The notes under the pieces are model-generated. The model ran no database searches and was not told the origin of the DNA. It saw only the letters and a list, made by a program, of their open reading frames with translations. The translations under genes were made by a program, and so were the position numbers. From Arthrobacter humicola (GTDB lineage: Bacteria; Actinomycetota; Actinomycetes; Actinomycetales; Micrococcaceae), in contig NZ_JAFKON010000008.1 of assembly GCF_022803015.1 (NCBI RefSeq), positions 204,880 to 268,879 of the forward strand: 64,000 nt of DNA, in the 5' to 3' direction. Positions 26,319-36,051 of the stretch are shown here, piece by piece (within the stretch, counting starts at the first letter, position 1; every line of letters starts with the position of its first letter).

Positions 26319-27512
26319 TCACGCCCAAGCGACGACGAGCCGGGCCGTCTGCGCCGGGACCGCCAGGTCCACGCCTGTCAGATCCTGAAAGCGGCTGATC
26401 CGGTTGAGGATGGTGTTGCGGTGGCAGAAGAGCTGCTGCGCTGTCGCCGTAATGCTCCCTGTTTCCAAGTAATGCTGGACGGTTTCTTTCAGCCGCTCCC
26501 GTTCGCCGCCGCGGCACCCGGACAGGCCGGCCTCAAGGTCGGCCAGCAGGTCCAGGCCGACGTCGAGCATTTGCTGCTTGGCCAGCCGGGCCCAGGCGGC
26601 CTCCGCTGACAGGGGCCCGGAATCGGAAGGCCGCAGCAGGGAGGCGAGGCTTCCGGCCGTGCGGGCGGCCGCGGGCAGCGCCCGCAGCCCGGCGACGCCC
26701 GGAACATAACCGCATGGGATGTCGGTCAACGCGGCGGGAACAGAGTGCCGGGCGCCGTCCCGGTATGGCGGGAGCGGCCAGAACGCGTAGGTGTTCCCAC
26801 CGAATTCGTGGACGAAGAACCGGCTGCGAGTCTGTTGCCCGGAGCCCAGGCTGGTCGCGGCCGTTCGGAGACTCACTGCTGCGTCGCCACTGGCCGCCAC
26901 GAGTCCGAAGCGGGCGGTCGAGTCCACGCCGAGGGCGGCGGCGACCTGGCTGACGGTCTCCGCGGTGGGGCTAGCCTGGTTGAAGAGCCGGGCAATGAAT
27001 TCGCGGCGGATGCTGGACTCCTCCTGGGCCATCCGCACGCGTTCGGTCAGATAGCTCGTGTGGGTGCGCGTGGCGAATTGGTCCACGACGCGCCAGACCC
27101 TGTCCACACTGGATGCCAGCAGCGCGGCGTCCTCGGCATCGGCGATCTGCAGCAGGCCTTCCCAGATGATGCTGAAGTCCAGCCGGACGGCCGAGATGAG
27201 CGCCTCCGGCGGGATGCCGGCCCGGGCGCGTTTGGCGCCCAGATCGGCAGCAAATTCGAGGAGCGACTCCATCGCCGGACCAAGGGTGGACTGCTGCCGG
27301 AGTTCCTGTCCGCGCAGCCCGTCCACCAAGCGCCTGAATGTTTCGCGCGCAGTCACTTCGAGATCGCCGGAGCCCACCTGTTTTTCGGCATACTCGGGGA
27401 TGTCACGGACCCTCGCCGTAAATGTTTCGGCCAGCGTGTCCAGCCGCCCGTGGAGCAGCTCCACCAGTTCGGCCCAGCGCAGGGAATCACCCGGCGAATG
27501 AAAATTGTGCAT
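26319..27512 (-). CDS. PucR/CdaR-type transcriptional regulator
   Basis: 397 aa. The N-terminal half is a sensor region rich in helices (VRDIPEYAEKQVG, AISAVRLDFSIIWEG-like segments). The C-terminus has the PucR-type HTH: LKETVQHYLETGSITATAQQL followed by CHRNTILNRISRF. Such regulators activate purine, GABA or amino-alcohol catabolism in response to substrate. It is divergent from the operon at 27666-35111 across a 153-base gap, so it most likely controls that operon. The N-terminal domain belongs to the DUF/RsbRD-like group rather than to a PucR domain proper. Confidence 0.9.
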   Translation of the reverse strand: MHNFHSPGDSLRWAELVELLHGRLDTLAETFTARVRDIPEYAEKQVGSGDLEVTARETFRRLVDGLRGQELRQQSTLGPAMESLLEFAADLGAKRARAGIPPEALISAVRLDFSIIWEGLLQIADAEDAALLASSVDRVWRVVDQFATRTHTSYLTERVRMAQEESSIRREFIARLFNQASPTAETVSQVAAALGVDSTARFGLVAASGDAAVSLRTAATSLGSGQQTRSRFFVHEFGGNTYAFWPLPPYRDGARHSVPAALTDIPCGYVPGVAGLRALPAAARTAGSLASLLRPSDSGPLSAEAAWARLAKQQMLDVGLDLLADLEAGLSGCRGGERERLKETVQHYLETGSITATAQQLFCHRNTILNRISRFQDLTGVDLAVPAQTARLVVAWA

Positions 27513-27665
27513 TCACACATTTTAGGCATGGAAATGCGTGATGCAATGCTAGTTTTTTGGACGAAATGTACTGGCAGAATGGAACAAGAGAAACCGGGTG
27601 AGCGCAGTCACACCCCGTCGGCCTTATCGGCCGGTTCCATCCCTTCCGCATTATTTGGAGTAATC

Positions 27666-29003
27666 ATGGCAAGCAGCGCAAGCAACGCCACCACCACCGC
27701 CAGTCCGCAGTTGCCCCGGGTTGTCGATGAGAGCGTGGCCAAGAAAGTCGCCCTCGCGGCCCTCGTCGGAACGGCGCTGGAGTGGTACGACTTCTTCCTG
27801 TTCACCACGGCCGCAGCGCTGGTGTTCAACGCGCAGTACTTCGTGTCCCAGGACCCCTTCGTCTCGGCCATGAGCTCCTTTGCCACCCTGGCCGTGGGCT
27901 TCGTGGCCCGCCCGATCGGCGGCTTCATCTTCGGGGCCCTGGGGGACAAGGTGGGGCGCAAGAAGATCCTGATGGTCACCATCGTGGGCATCGGCCTCGT
28001 GACCGGGCTCATCGGCCTGCTCCCGAACTACATGACGATCGGCGTCGCGGCCCCCATTCTGCTGGTTGCCCTGCGCATCCTGCAGGGCCTCGCCGTCGGC
28101 GGCGAGTGGAGCGGCGCGGTGATCATCGCAGTCGAAAACGCCCCGGTTGCCAAGCGCGCCCGCTACGCTGCCCTCCCGCAGCTCGGCTCGCCTATCGGCA
28201 CCATCCTGTCCTCCGGCGGCTTCTTCGGAATGCTCTACCTGGTGGGCCAAGCCAACTTCGATGCCTGGGGCTGGCGCATCCCGTTCATCGCGGCGATCCC
28301 GCTGCTGGCCATCTCGATGTGGATCCGCAGCAAGCTCAGCGAGTCCCCGGAATTCGAAGCCCTCATGGAGTCCGGCGAGACCGAGCACGCCCCCATCCGC
28401 GGCGTCCTGACGAAGAGCTGGCGCCAGATCCTGGTGGGCATGTGCTCGGCGCTGCTGGGCATCGGCGGCTTCTACCTCATCACCAGCTTCGTAGTCTTCT
28501 ACGGCACCAAGGTGCTCAAGATGCCCTACGAAACCTTGCTTCTCGGCTCGCTCCTCGCTGCCGTCTTCGAAATCTTCGCCCTGATCTGGGCCGGGCGCAT
28601 GGGCGAGAAATACGGTGCCAGCAAGGTCATCCTCTGGGGCGGCATCGCATCCGCCGTCATCGCCGTGCCGGTCTTCCTGGCCATCGACACCGCCAACCCC
28701 GCCCTGGTCATCATCGCCATGATCATCGGCGTGTGCACCCTGTCCATCCCTTACGCGGTGTCCGGAACGGCCCTGACCGCACTCTTCGCCACAAAGGTCC
28801 GGTACACCGGCGTCGCCATCACCTCCAACAGCGCGGGCGTCATCTCCGGCTTCGTGCCGCTGATCGCCACCGCCCTCGTGGCCGCCAATGGCAACTCATT
28901 CTGGCCCGGCGCCATCATCTTGCTGGTGGTGTCCGTATTGACCGCGCTGTCCGGCATTTTCCTCCCCGCACTGAGTATCGAAGAAAAGGGAATGAAGCAT
29001 TGA
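27666..29003 (+). CDS. MFS permease, metabolite:H+ symporter family
   Basis: 445 aa with 12 helices. The MHS marks are ALEWYDFFLF in helix 1, GALGDKVGRKKIL in the loop, and RILQGLAVGGEWSG later. The ATG at 27666 follows TTTGGAG. It opens an operon of five genes. Its stop overlaps the TTG start of the next gene, so production of the carrier and the decarboxylase is coupled. It probably imports the operon substrate, a carboxylate or betaine-like compound. Confidence 0.9.
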   Translation: MASSASNATTTASPQLPRVVDESVAKKVALAALVGTALEWYDFFLFTTAAALVFNAQYFVSQDPFVSAMSSFATLAVGFVARPIGGFIFGALGDKVGRKKILMVTIVGIGLVTGLIGLLPNYMTIGVAAPILLVALRILQGLAVGGEWSGAVIIAVENAPVAKRARYAALPQLGSPIGTILSSGGFFGMLYLVGQANFDAWGWRIPFIAAIPLLAISMWIRSKLSESPEFEALMESGETEHAPIRGVLTKSWRQILVGMCSALLGIGGFYLITSFVVFYGTKVLKMPYETLLLGSLLAAVFEIFALIWAGRMGEKYGASKVILWGGIASAVIAVPVFLAIDTANPALVIIAMIIGVCTLSIPYAVSGTALTALFATKVRYTGVAITSNSAGVISGFVPLIATALVAANGNSFWPGAIILLVVSVLTALSGIFLPALSIEEKGMKH

Positions 29004-30625
29004 GTACAACAACCACCGCCGGGCACCTGATTGTTGCCCAGCTGGAACGAGCCGGTATCCAGCGCGTCTACGGTGTTCCCGGGGAGAGCTTCCTGGATGT
29101 GCTGGACGGCTTGCACGGATCCTCCATTGAAACCGTGGTGACCCGCCACGAAGGCGGCGCCGGGTTCATGGCCCTCGCCGAAGGCCGGCTCACGGAGCTT
29201 CCGGGCGTGGCCATGGTGACCCGTGGCCCCGGTGCAGCCAACGCCTTCATCGCCATCCACACCGCGCACCAGGACGCCACCCCGATGATCCTGTTCGTGG
29301 GCCTCATCCCGGTCGCGGACCGCGGCCGGGAGTCGTTCCAGGAATTCGAAATCAACGCCTGGTTCGGCAGCACCGCCAAGAAAGTCGTGACGCTCGACGA
29401 CGCCGCCTCCGCCGCCCGCGTGGTTGACGACGCCATCTTCACAGCACTCAGCGGCCGGCCGGGACCCGTGGTGATCGGCCTGCCCGAAGACGTGCTGGTC
29501 CACGCGATCGAATCGGCCACGGTGGAGCCCCGGACCGTCGCCCGGACTGAACCTGCAGCAGCCGATCTCGCCGGCCTCGAGACGCGCCTGGCCGCGTCCA
29601 GGAAACCCCTGATCGTGGTGGGCGGCGAAGGCTGGGACCAGGCATCCTCCGACGCGCTGGCCGGCTGGGCCACCCGCCACGGCGTCCCGGTGCTCGCAGA
29701 CTTCCGCGCCTACGACGCCGTCCCGCACAACAGCGACGCCTACGCCGGCTACCTCGGCTACGCCCGCAGCGACGCCAACGCCCGCCGCCTCGACGAGGCC
29801 GACCTGCTGGTCTTCGTCGGCTGCGTCCGCGCCGACGTGCTCTCCGACGGCTACAAGCGCGGACTGGATGCCGTCACCGTCGTCGCCCACCCCGGCGCCG
29901 ATCTGCTCGGCCACTTCGGCCGGCTGGACCAGCACATCCCGGCCCACGTCGCGTCCTTCGCCAACGCACTCGCCGCCACGGAATCCGCGGTGGAACCCGC
30001 GGCCGGCTGGCTGACCGGGGCCCGCGCGGACTACGAAAAATTCTCCACCGCGCAGCCGGATGGAGGCACGGGGGTGGACCTCGCCGTCGTCATGGAAATC
30101 CTCAAGCAGGAAATGGACGACGACGCCGTCATCACCTACGGGGCCGGGAACCACTCGCTGTGGCCGGCCCGCTACCTGAAGCACAACACCGCGAACTCAC
30201 TCGCCGCACCCCGCAACGGGGCCATGGGCATGGGGATCCCGGCGGCGGTGGCTGCATCCCTGGCCTACCCCGGCCGCCAGGTGATTTCCGTGGCCGGTGA
30301 CGGTTGCTTCATGATGAACGGCCAGGAAATGGCCACGGCCATGGGCCACGGCGGGAAGTTCATCGCCCTCGTGGTGGACAACGGCATCTTCGCCACGATC
30401 CGTGAGCACCAGGAAGGCCACTACCCGGGCCGGCCCTCGGGCACACACATGACCAACCCGGACTTCGCCGCACTGGCCCGGTCCTACGGCGGCTACGGCG
30501 AACGGGTCGAGACGGCAGAGGACTTCGGCGCCGCTTTCCGCCGTGCCGTCGACTCCGGGCTGCCGGCAGTCCTGCACCTCCCGCAGGACCCCACCACCCG
30601 CTCGCCCAAGACCGCCAGCAACTGA
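29000..30625 (+). CDS. Thiamine-diphosphate-dependent decarboxylase (benzoylformate decarboxylase/acetolactate synthase-like)
   Basis: 541 aa. TTG start at 29000, preceded by AAGGG, overlapping the carrier stop (TGA 29001-29003). The catalytic Glu of the ThDP ylide lies in VTRHEGGAGF. The ThDP-Mg motif is GDGCFMMNGQEM ending in VDNG. The middle domain has the central 6-strand fold without a clear FAD motif. This pattern fits 2-keto acid decarboxylases (MdlC-like) as well as acetolactate-synthase-type enzymes. The adjacent aldehyde dehydrogenase favours decarboxylation of a 2-oxo acid to an aldehyde. Confidence 0.85.
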   Translation: MSTTTTAGHLIVAQLERAGIQRVYGVPGESFLDVLDGLHGSSIETVVTRHEGGAGFMALAEGRLTELPGVAMVTRGPGAANAFIAIHTAHQDATPMILFVGLIPVADRGRESFQEFEINAWFGSTAKKVVTLDDAASAARVVDDAIFTALSGRPGPVVIGLPEDVLVHAIESATVEPRTVARTEPAAADLAGLETRLAASRKPLIVVGGEGWDQASSDALAGWATRHGVPVLADFRAYDAVPHNSDAYAGYLGYARSDANARRLDEADLLVFVGCVRADVLSDGYKRGLDAVTVVAHPGADLLGHFGRLDQHIPAHVASFANALAATESAVEPAAGWLTGARADYEKFSTAQPDGGTGVDLAVVMEILKQEMDDDAVITYGAGNHSLWPARYLKHNTANSLAAPRNGAMGMGIPAAVAASLAYPGRQVISVAGDGCFMMNGQEMATAMGHGGKFIALVVDNGIFATIREHQEGHYPGRPSGTHMTNPDFAALARSYGGYGERVETAEDFGAAFRRAVDSGLPAVLHLPQDPTTRSPKTASN

Positions 30626-30637
30626 CCGGAGCCTGTC

Positions 30638-32065
30638 ATGATCACCCTGCACAACATCATCAACGGTGAGATCGTCCAAGGCAGCGCCGCAGACGGTTCA
30701 GCCGCTGCCGCCCTGCCCTTCTTCGACCCCGCCACCGGAGTCCAGCTCGGCACCGCCCCGGACAGCGACGCCGCCACCGTGGACCGCGCCTTCCAGGCCG
30801 CCCACACCGCCTTCCAGAGCTACAAGCGGACCACCCCGGCCGAACGCCAAGCCATGATGCTCAAACTCGCCGACCTCATCGAAGCCAACGTCGACAGGCT
30901 CCTCGACGCCGAGGTGGCCTGCACCGGCAAGCCTCGCCAGGTGACCCGCGAGATCGAGATCCTCCGCGGCGCCGACCAGCTGCGCTTCTTTGCCGGCGCC
31001 TGCCGCGTGGTGTCCGGGACCGCCCAGACCGAATACGTCCACGGCTTTTCCTCCACCGTCCGGCGTGAACCCCTCGGCGTGGTCGCCCAGATCACCCCGT
31101 GGAACTACCCGTTCATGATGGCCATCTGGAAGATCGGACCGGCGCTCGCCGCCGGCAACACGCTTGTCCTGAAGCCGGCGGACACCACCCCCTGGTCCAC
31201 CCTGGTCCTGGGCGAGCTGGCGCAGGAGGCCTACCCGGCCGGCGTCGTGAACGTCATCTGCGGTGGCCGAGGGACCGGTGCCGCCATGGTGGATCACGAG
31301 ATCCCGGAAATGGTGTCCATCACCGGCTCTACCCGGGCCGGGGCGCAGGTGATGTCCGCGGCGTCGAAGACCCTCAAGGACGTCCACCTGGAACTCGGCG
31401 GCAAGGCACCGGCGATCGTTTTCGCCGACACCGACATTGACCTGGCGGCCAGGGAGATCGCGCTCGGTGCGTTCTTCAACGCCGGGCAGGACTGCACCGC
31501 CGTGACCCGTGTGCTCGTCGAGGACTCCATCCACCAGGAGTTCGGCGCCGCGCTCGCCGCGGCAGCCGCAGCGCTGCAGGTGGGCGGCGACGCCGCGGAC
31601 CTGGGCCCGCTGAACAGCGCCGCCCAGCTTGACCGGGTGGAAGGCTTCATGTCCCGGTTGCCCGCGAACGCCAGGGTCCTGGCCGGAGGCAAGCGGACGG
31701 GCGCCGGCTTCCACTTCGAACCCACCGTCATCGACGGGGTGTTCCAGGCCGACGAGGTGGTCTGCGAGGAAATCTTTGGACCCGTCGTCACCATCCAGCC
31801 CTTCCGGGACGAGGCCGAAGCCTTGGAGCTGGCCAACGGGACCAAGTACGCGCTGGCCTCCAGCGTCTGGTCCAACAACCACGGAGTGGTTACCCGGGTC
31901 TCCAATGAGCTGGACTTCGGCGCCGTCTGGATCAACTGCCACCAGGTGATCCCGGCCGAGGCACCGCACGGCGGTTTCAAGCACTCCGGGACAGGCAAGG
32001 ACCTCTCCGTCTTTGGCCTGGAGGACTACACCCGCATCAAGTCAGTCACCACCTCCCACCGCTAA
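30638..32065 (+). CDS. NAD-dependent aldehyde dehydrogenase (aminoaldehyde type)
   Basis: 475 aa. It oxidises an aldehyde to a carboxylate. PWNYP (residues ~150), the general base in HLELGGKAP and the nucleophilic Cys in FFNAGQDCTA are all present. Its closest likeness is to gamma-aminobutyraldehyde and related dehydrogenases (PatD/YdcW). Only 12 bases separate it from the decarboxylase, so the aldehyde produced there is the likely substrate. The acid could then enter central metabolism. Confidence 0.92.
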   Translation: MITLHNIINGEIVQGSAADGSAAAALPFFDPATGVQLGTAPDSDAATVDRAFQAAHTAFQSYKRTTPAERQAMMLKLADLIEANVDRLLDAEVACTGKPRQVTREIEILRGADQLRFFAGACRVVSGTAQTEYVHGFSSTVRREPLGVVAQITPWNYPFMMAIWKIGPALAAGNTLVLKPADTTPWSTLVLGELAQEAYPAGVVNVICGGRGTGAAMVDHEIPEMVSITGSTRAGAQVMSAASKTLKDVHLELGGKAPAIVFADTDIDLAAREIALGAFFNAGQDCTAVTRVLVEDSIHQEFGAALAAAAAALQVGGDAADLGPLNSAAQLDRVEGFMSRLPANARVLAGGKRTGAGFHFEPTVIDGVFQADEVVCEEIFGPVVTIQPFRDEAEALELANGTKYALASSVWSNNHGVVTRVSNELDFGAVWINCHQVIPAEAPHGGFKHSGTGKDLSVFGLEDYTRIKSVTTSHR

Positions 32066-32084
32066 AGAACCACGTAGGTAACCC

Positions 32085-33839
32085 TTGAAACTCGATCTGC
32101 TGCTGCGCAACGCGGACATCATCACCATGGATGAGCGCCGCCCGCATGCCACCTCGCTGGGAGTCTGGCAGGGCCGGATTGTGGGCCTCGACGACGACCT
32201 GGCCGGCCTGGACGCGGCCGAAGTCCTGGACCTCGGCGGCGCCACCGTGACCCCCGGCTTCATCGACGCCCACTGCCACACCACCTGGTTCGGGCTCGGC
32301 CTGGGCGAACTGGACGTCTCCGCCGCGCGCGGCCTGACGCAGCTCTACGCCCTGCTGGAGGCCGGCATGGCGGCAGACAGCGCGCGGCCTGAGGCAGGGC
32401 AAGAGCCCGGGACCGGAGCGGCGCCGGACTGGCTGCTGGCCACCGGCTTCAGCCAGCAGCAGCACGGCGGCGAGTTCCCGGACATCACCGTTTTGGACCG
32501 GATCACGGGAAACCGGCCGCTGTTCATGCGGCACAACTCCGGGCACATGGCCGTAGTCAACACGGCCGCGCTCCGGCTGGCCGGCGCCGAACCGGCGTCG
32601 TTTCCGGATCCCGACGGCGGCGTCATTGTCCGCGACGCCGACGGCCGCCCCACCGGGCTGGTCCAGGAAACCGCGCAGCAGCTGATCCAGCAGCTGATCC
32701 TGCCGTACTCGTCCGAGGCGATCGAAGCCGCACTGGACCGGGCCACCACCTACTACGCCGCGGAGGGCATCACGAGCTTCACCGAGGCCGGGATCGGCGG
32801 CGGCTGGATCGGCCACAGCCCCGTGGAGCTGGCCGCCTACCAGCGGGCGGCCTCCGCGGGCAGGCTCCACGCCCGGGCGCAGCTGATGCCCGTTCTGGAT
32901 GTCCTCCACCCGCTCGGCGGGCAGCACCCGCCGGGCACCACGCCGGCCGGACTGGATCTGGGCATCGCCAGCGGCTTCGGCGGCGACTTCCTGTCCCTGG
33001 GCCCGGCGAAGGTTTTCCTGGACGGGTCACTGCTCGGCGAAACGGCCGCGGTCAGCCATGACTACTGCAGCCACGGCGGGACGGACAACACCGGCAACAC
33101 CGGCTACTTCCAGGCCGAACCGGACGCGCTCCGGGCAAAGATCGAGGCCGCCTACGCGGCCGGCTGGTCGATCGCGGCGCACGCCATCGGCGACCGCGCC
33201 GTTGACCTCGCGATCGACATCATCACCGGCTGCGCCGCCAAATACGGCCCCCGGACCGTGCCCAACAGGATAGAACACGCCTCGATGACCCGGCCGGAAC
33301 AGCTGCAACGGCTGGCCGCCGCGGACATCGCCGTCACCCCGCAGGCGAGCTTCTTCGCCGACGGCGGGGACGGCATGACGCTGTCCCTCGGCCCGGAACG
33401 GCTCGGTTGGGCCTACCGGGCGGCGTCGTTCCTGTCCGCCGGTGTGACACTCGCCGGCAGCTCCGACCGCCCCGTGGCCGACGGAAACGTGCTCCGCGGC
33501 ATGCAGGCGTTCGTGGACCGGCGCACCGCCTCCGGGGCCGTGTTCGGGAACCCGGACGAGCGGCTGGGCCCGCTCCAGGCCTTGGCGGCCTACACCACCG
33601 GAGCCGCCGCAGCCACCGGCGCCTCCGGCGTCAAAGGCTCACTGACCGCCGGAAAGCTGGCCGACTTCACCGTCCTGTCGGGGTCCCCGCTTACCGCGGA
33701 CAGCATCGCCGAACTCCAGGTGCTGGCCACCGCCGTCGGGGGGAACTTCACGTTCCGGAGCCCCGGCCTCACGTCCCCGGTTGCGGTCGATTCGGCCGCA
33801 ACCGGTCCATTCTTCAGCACAGCCACCAATCGTTCATAG
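32085..33839 (+). CDS. Metal-dependent amidohydrolase, YtcJ-like
   Basis: 584 aa amidohydrolase of the YtcJ group. Metal site 1 is VTPGFIDAHCHTTWFG. Further His residues lie in MRHNSGHMAVV and IAAHAIGDRAV, and the terminal Asp in AGSSDRPVADGN. TTG at 32085 follows GTAGGT and is preferred to an internal ATG at 32130, because the first residues (KLDLLLRNADIITMD) match the family. It hydrolyses amide, carbamate or cyclic bonds. It lies in the same operon as the M20 amidase. Confidence 0.87.
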   Translation: MKLDLLLRNADIITMDERRPHATSLGVWQGRIVGLDDDLAGLDAAEVLDLGGATVTPGFIDAHCHTTWFGLGLGELDVSAARGLTQLYALLEAGMAADSARPEAGQEPGTGAAPDWLLATGFSQQQHGGEFPDITVLDRITGNRPLFMRHNSGHMAVVNTAALRLAGAEPASFPDPDGGVIVRDADGRPTGLVQETAQQLIQQLILPYSSEAIEAALDRATTYYAAEGITSFTEAGIGGGWIGHSPVELAAYQRAASAGRLHARAQLMPVLDVLHPLGGQHPPGTTPAGLDLGIASGFGGDFLSLGPAKVFLDGSLLGETAAVSHDYCSHGGTDNTGNTGYFQAEPDALRAKIEAAYAAGWSIAAHAIGDRAVDLAIDIITGCAAKYGPRTVPNRIEHASMTRPEQLQRLAAADIAVTPQASFFADGGDGMTLSLGPERLGWAYRAASFLSAGVTLAGSSDRPVADGNVLRGMQAFVDRRTASGAVFGNPDERLGPLQALAAYTTGAAAATGASGVKGSLTAGKLADFTVLSGSPLTADSIAELQVLATAVGGNFTFRSPGLTSPVAVDSAATGPFFSTATNRS

Positions 33840-33848
33840 GGGAAAACC

Positions 33849-35111
33849 GTGACCACTCAGACCTCTTTCAGCACCCGCGACGCCGCGTTCGTGCGGGACT
33901 TCCACATCATGAGCGAATTCGGCGCCACCGAGAACGGCGGCGTGGAACGCCAGGCCGCCAGCGTGCCGGACGGCCAGCAGCGGCAATGGCTCACCGGCCT
34001 GCTGGAGGCCAACGGCTTCACCGTCCGTTTCGACCGGGCCGGCAACCAGTGGGGCCTGTACGAGGCCGTCCCGGGTGCCCCCTTCGTCGTGGTGGGTTCC
34101 CACATGGATTCCCAGCCGACGGCGGGACGCTACGACGGCGCGTACGGCGTGCTCGCCGCGGCCCATGCGGCGTTCCGGCTCGTGGAGCAGTGGGCCGCGG
34201 CCGGGGACGCCGGGCAGCCCCGGTTCAACATCGCGGTGGTCAACTGGTTCAACGAGGAGGGCTCCCGCTTCAAGCCGTCCATGATGGGCTCCTCCGTCTA
34301 CACCGGAAAGCTCGAACTCGAAACCGCGCTGGCCACCACGGATGCGGCCGGAGTCTCGGTCCGCGAGGCCCTGGACGCGATCGGCTGCCGGGGCAGCTAC
34401 GAGGGCCCCGAAGCCGCGTACTGCGCCGAAATCCACATTGAACAGGGCCGGAGCATGGAACGCGAAGGCATCACCATCGGCCTGGTGAACTCCAACTGGG
34501 CGGCCAACAAATACGAGTTCGTGGTCCACGGCGAGCAGGCCCACACCGGCTCCACCGTGATCGCGGACCGGAAGGACGCGCTGCTGGGTGCGTCCATGAT
34601 GGTGGTCGCCGCGCGGGAACTCGCCGACACCTTCCCCGGCGTGCTGCACACCTCCGTGGGACAACTGAACGTCTACCCCAACTCGCCCGTCGTGGTGCCG
34701 TCCCGGGTGAGCCTGCTGCTGGACCTGCGCAGCGCCGACGAGGCTGTCCTTGCCGAGGCCGACGCCTTGCTGGACGAGCGGATCGCCGGGATCGAACGGC
34801 TGGCGAACGTCACGGTGGAGCGCAACCACGCCCACACCTGGCCCGTGACCCCCTACCAGCCCGAAGGCGTGGAACTCGCAGCCAAGGTGGCGGCGGACCT
34901 GGGCCTGGCGAACAAGCAGGTCATGACCCTGGCCGGGCACGATTCGACCAACATGAAGGACCTGGTCCCGACGGTGATGCTGTTTGTGCCCAGTGTGGAC
35001 GGGATCTCCCACAACGAGCACGAATACACCACGGACGAGGACATCGTGGCCGGCCTGGCGATGCTCACCGAGGTAGTGAACCGGCTCTGCAACGGGGCGC
35101 TGGAGGACTGA
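33849..35111 (+). CDS. M20-family hydrolase, allantoate/N-carbamoyl amino acid amidohydrolase
   Basis: 420 aa. GTG at 33849 follows GGGGAAAA. Metal ligands are the His of VVGSHMDSQP, the Asp of GRYDGAYG, the Glu pair in WFNEEGSRF and His in EIHIEQG. The C-terminal ligand His is in SHNEHEY. These features match the AllC/hydantoin utilisation group, which cleaves carbamoyl or ureido groups to ammonia and CO2. It closes the operon. Together with the amidohydrolase it suggests that the substrate carries a cyclic amide or ureido group. That pairing is inferred and not proven. Confidence 0.92.
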   Translation: MTTQTSFSTRDAAFVRDFHIMSEFGATENGGVERQAASVPDGQQRQWLTGLLEANGFTVRFDRAGNQWGLYEAVPGAPFVVVGSHMDSQPTAGRYDGAYGVLAAAHAAFRLVEQWAAAGDAGQPRFNIAVVNWFNEEGSRFKPSMMGSSVYTGKLELETALATTDAAGVSVREALDAIGCRGSYEGPEAAYCAEIHIEQGRSMEREGITIGLVNSNWAANKYEFVVHGEQAHTGSTVIADRKDALLGASMMVVAARELADTFPGVLHTSVGQLNVYPNSPVVVPSRVSLLLDLRSADEAVLAEADALLDERIAGIERLANVTVERNHAHTWPVTPYQPEGVELAAKVAADLGLANKQVMTLAGHDSTNMKDLVPTVMLFVPSVDGISHNEHEYTTDEDIVAGLAMLTEVVNRLCNGALED

Positions 35112-35144
35112 CCGCGGCCACCAAGGGCTGAACTCCACAGGTCC

Positions 35145-35161
35145 TCCGCGGCCGCCGCGGA
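35145..35161. terminator. Short GC hairpin between convergent genes
   Basis: TCCGCGG (35145-35151) and its complement (35155-35161) form a seven-base stem with a three-base loop, about 35 bases after the amidohydrolase stop and before the VOC gene stop. It could terminate the catabolic operon, although no U-tract follows. Confidence 0.35.
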
Positions 35162-35188
35162 ACCCCCAGGCGCATGGCCAGTGCCGTC

Positions 35189-35959
35189 TCAGGCGCCTTC
35201 CGGCTTCTGCGAGATCCAGAGCATCCCCCCGTTGGGGTTCCCAGGCAGGTCAGCCGCGTCCGGGTTGGCCACGTGCAGGGTCCGCCCGAAGGCCTCTTCC
35301 GTCAGGCTGACCCGGTGGCCGGCGGCCGCCAGGCGGTCCCGCAAGCCGGCGAGGTCGCCGGTGTATTCAAACCCCAGGCCGGTCCGGGCGGCGCCGCTGG
35401 CGGGCCGGACCATCAGCACACCGCCGTTCTTCGCCGTGAAATCCGCGGTTTCGTCGTCGTCCGGGGCCGGCCGCAGCCGGGCGCCCATGTTCCGCAGGGT
35501 TTGCGCGGCGGAGGCCGCGTCCGGCGTGAACCAGACTTCGACGACGGCCAGGGCCGGATCGGCGTCCGCGCACTGCGCGCCGTGGGCGGCCTTGTCCGCG
35601 AAGAAGCCGAACCCGTCCTCGCCCGTGATCCGGCAGGTATCGCCGTGGCGGGCGCTGACCAGCTCGGCCGGGGTGGTCCCGTCCTCCGCGCCGGCCAGAT
35701 TGGTGCGGCGCGCGAACTCCGCCAGATCCCCGACCTCGACGCCGAAGTCAGTCTTTCCATCCAGCACGATTCCGGCACCGGCACCGGCATCAGCCCCGGC
35801 GGCACCCGCCGCTACCCGGTGCAGCGCGAGGCGGCCCGAGCCGGCGTCGAACTCCTGCCAGTCGCCGTCGTCGACTGTGCGCACCATGCCGAGGGCGGAC
35901 AGCAGGCCCTCCCACTGGTCCATGCGGGAGGTGTAGTGGATCGGGCGGACGCGCAGCAT
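35189..35959 (-). CDS. VOC (glyoxalase/bleomycin-resistance) superfamily protein
   Basis: 256 aa, about twice the length of one VOC domain, so probably two half-domains. Visible parts are MLRVRPIHYTSRMDQWEGLLSALG at the start and FTAKNGGVLMVRPASG later. The ATG at 35959 follows AAGGAGAT on the minus strand. Metal ligands are not obvious. Such proteins often act in antibiotic tolerance or aldehyde handling, but no specific role is evident. Confidence 0.78.
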   Translation of the reverse strand: MLRVRPIHYTSRMDQWEGLLSALGMVRTVDDGDWQEFDAGSGRLALHRVAAGAAGADAGAGAGIVLDGKTDFGVEVGDLAEFARRTNLAGAEDGTTPAELVSARHGDTCRITGEDGFGFFADKAAHGAQCADADPALAVVEVWFTPDAASAAQTLRNMGARLRPAPDDDETADFTAKNGGVLMVRPASGAARTGLGFEYTGDLAGLRDRLAAAGHRVSLTEEAFGRTLHVANPDAADLPGNPNGGMLWISQKPEGA

Positions 35960-36051
35960 GGGATCTCCTTGCGAGGGACGGTTTTTGGCTCCTCCTGACA
36001 TGGTGCCACCAAAGCACCCCTCCGGTCAGCACAGCAGGGCACAATGGGGCC

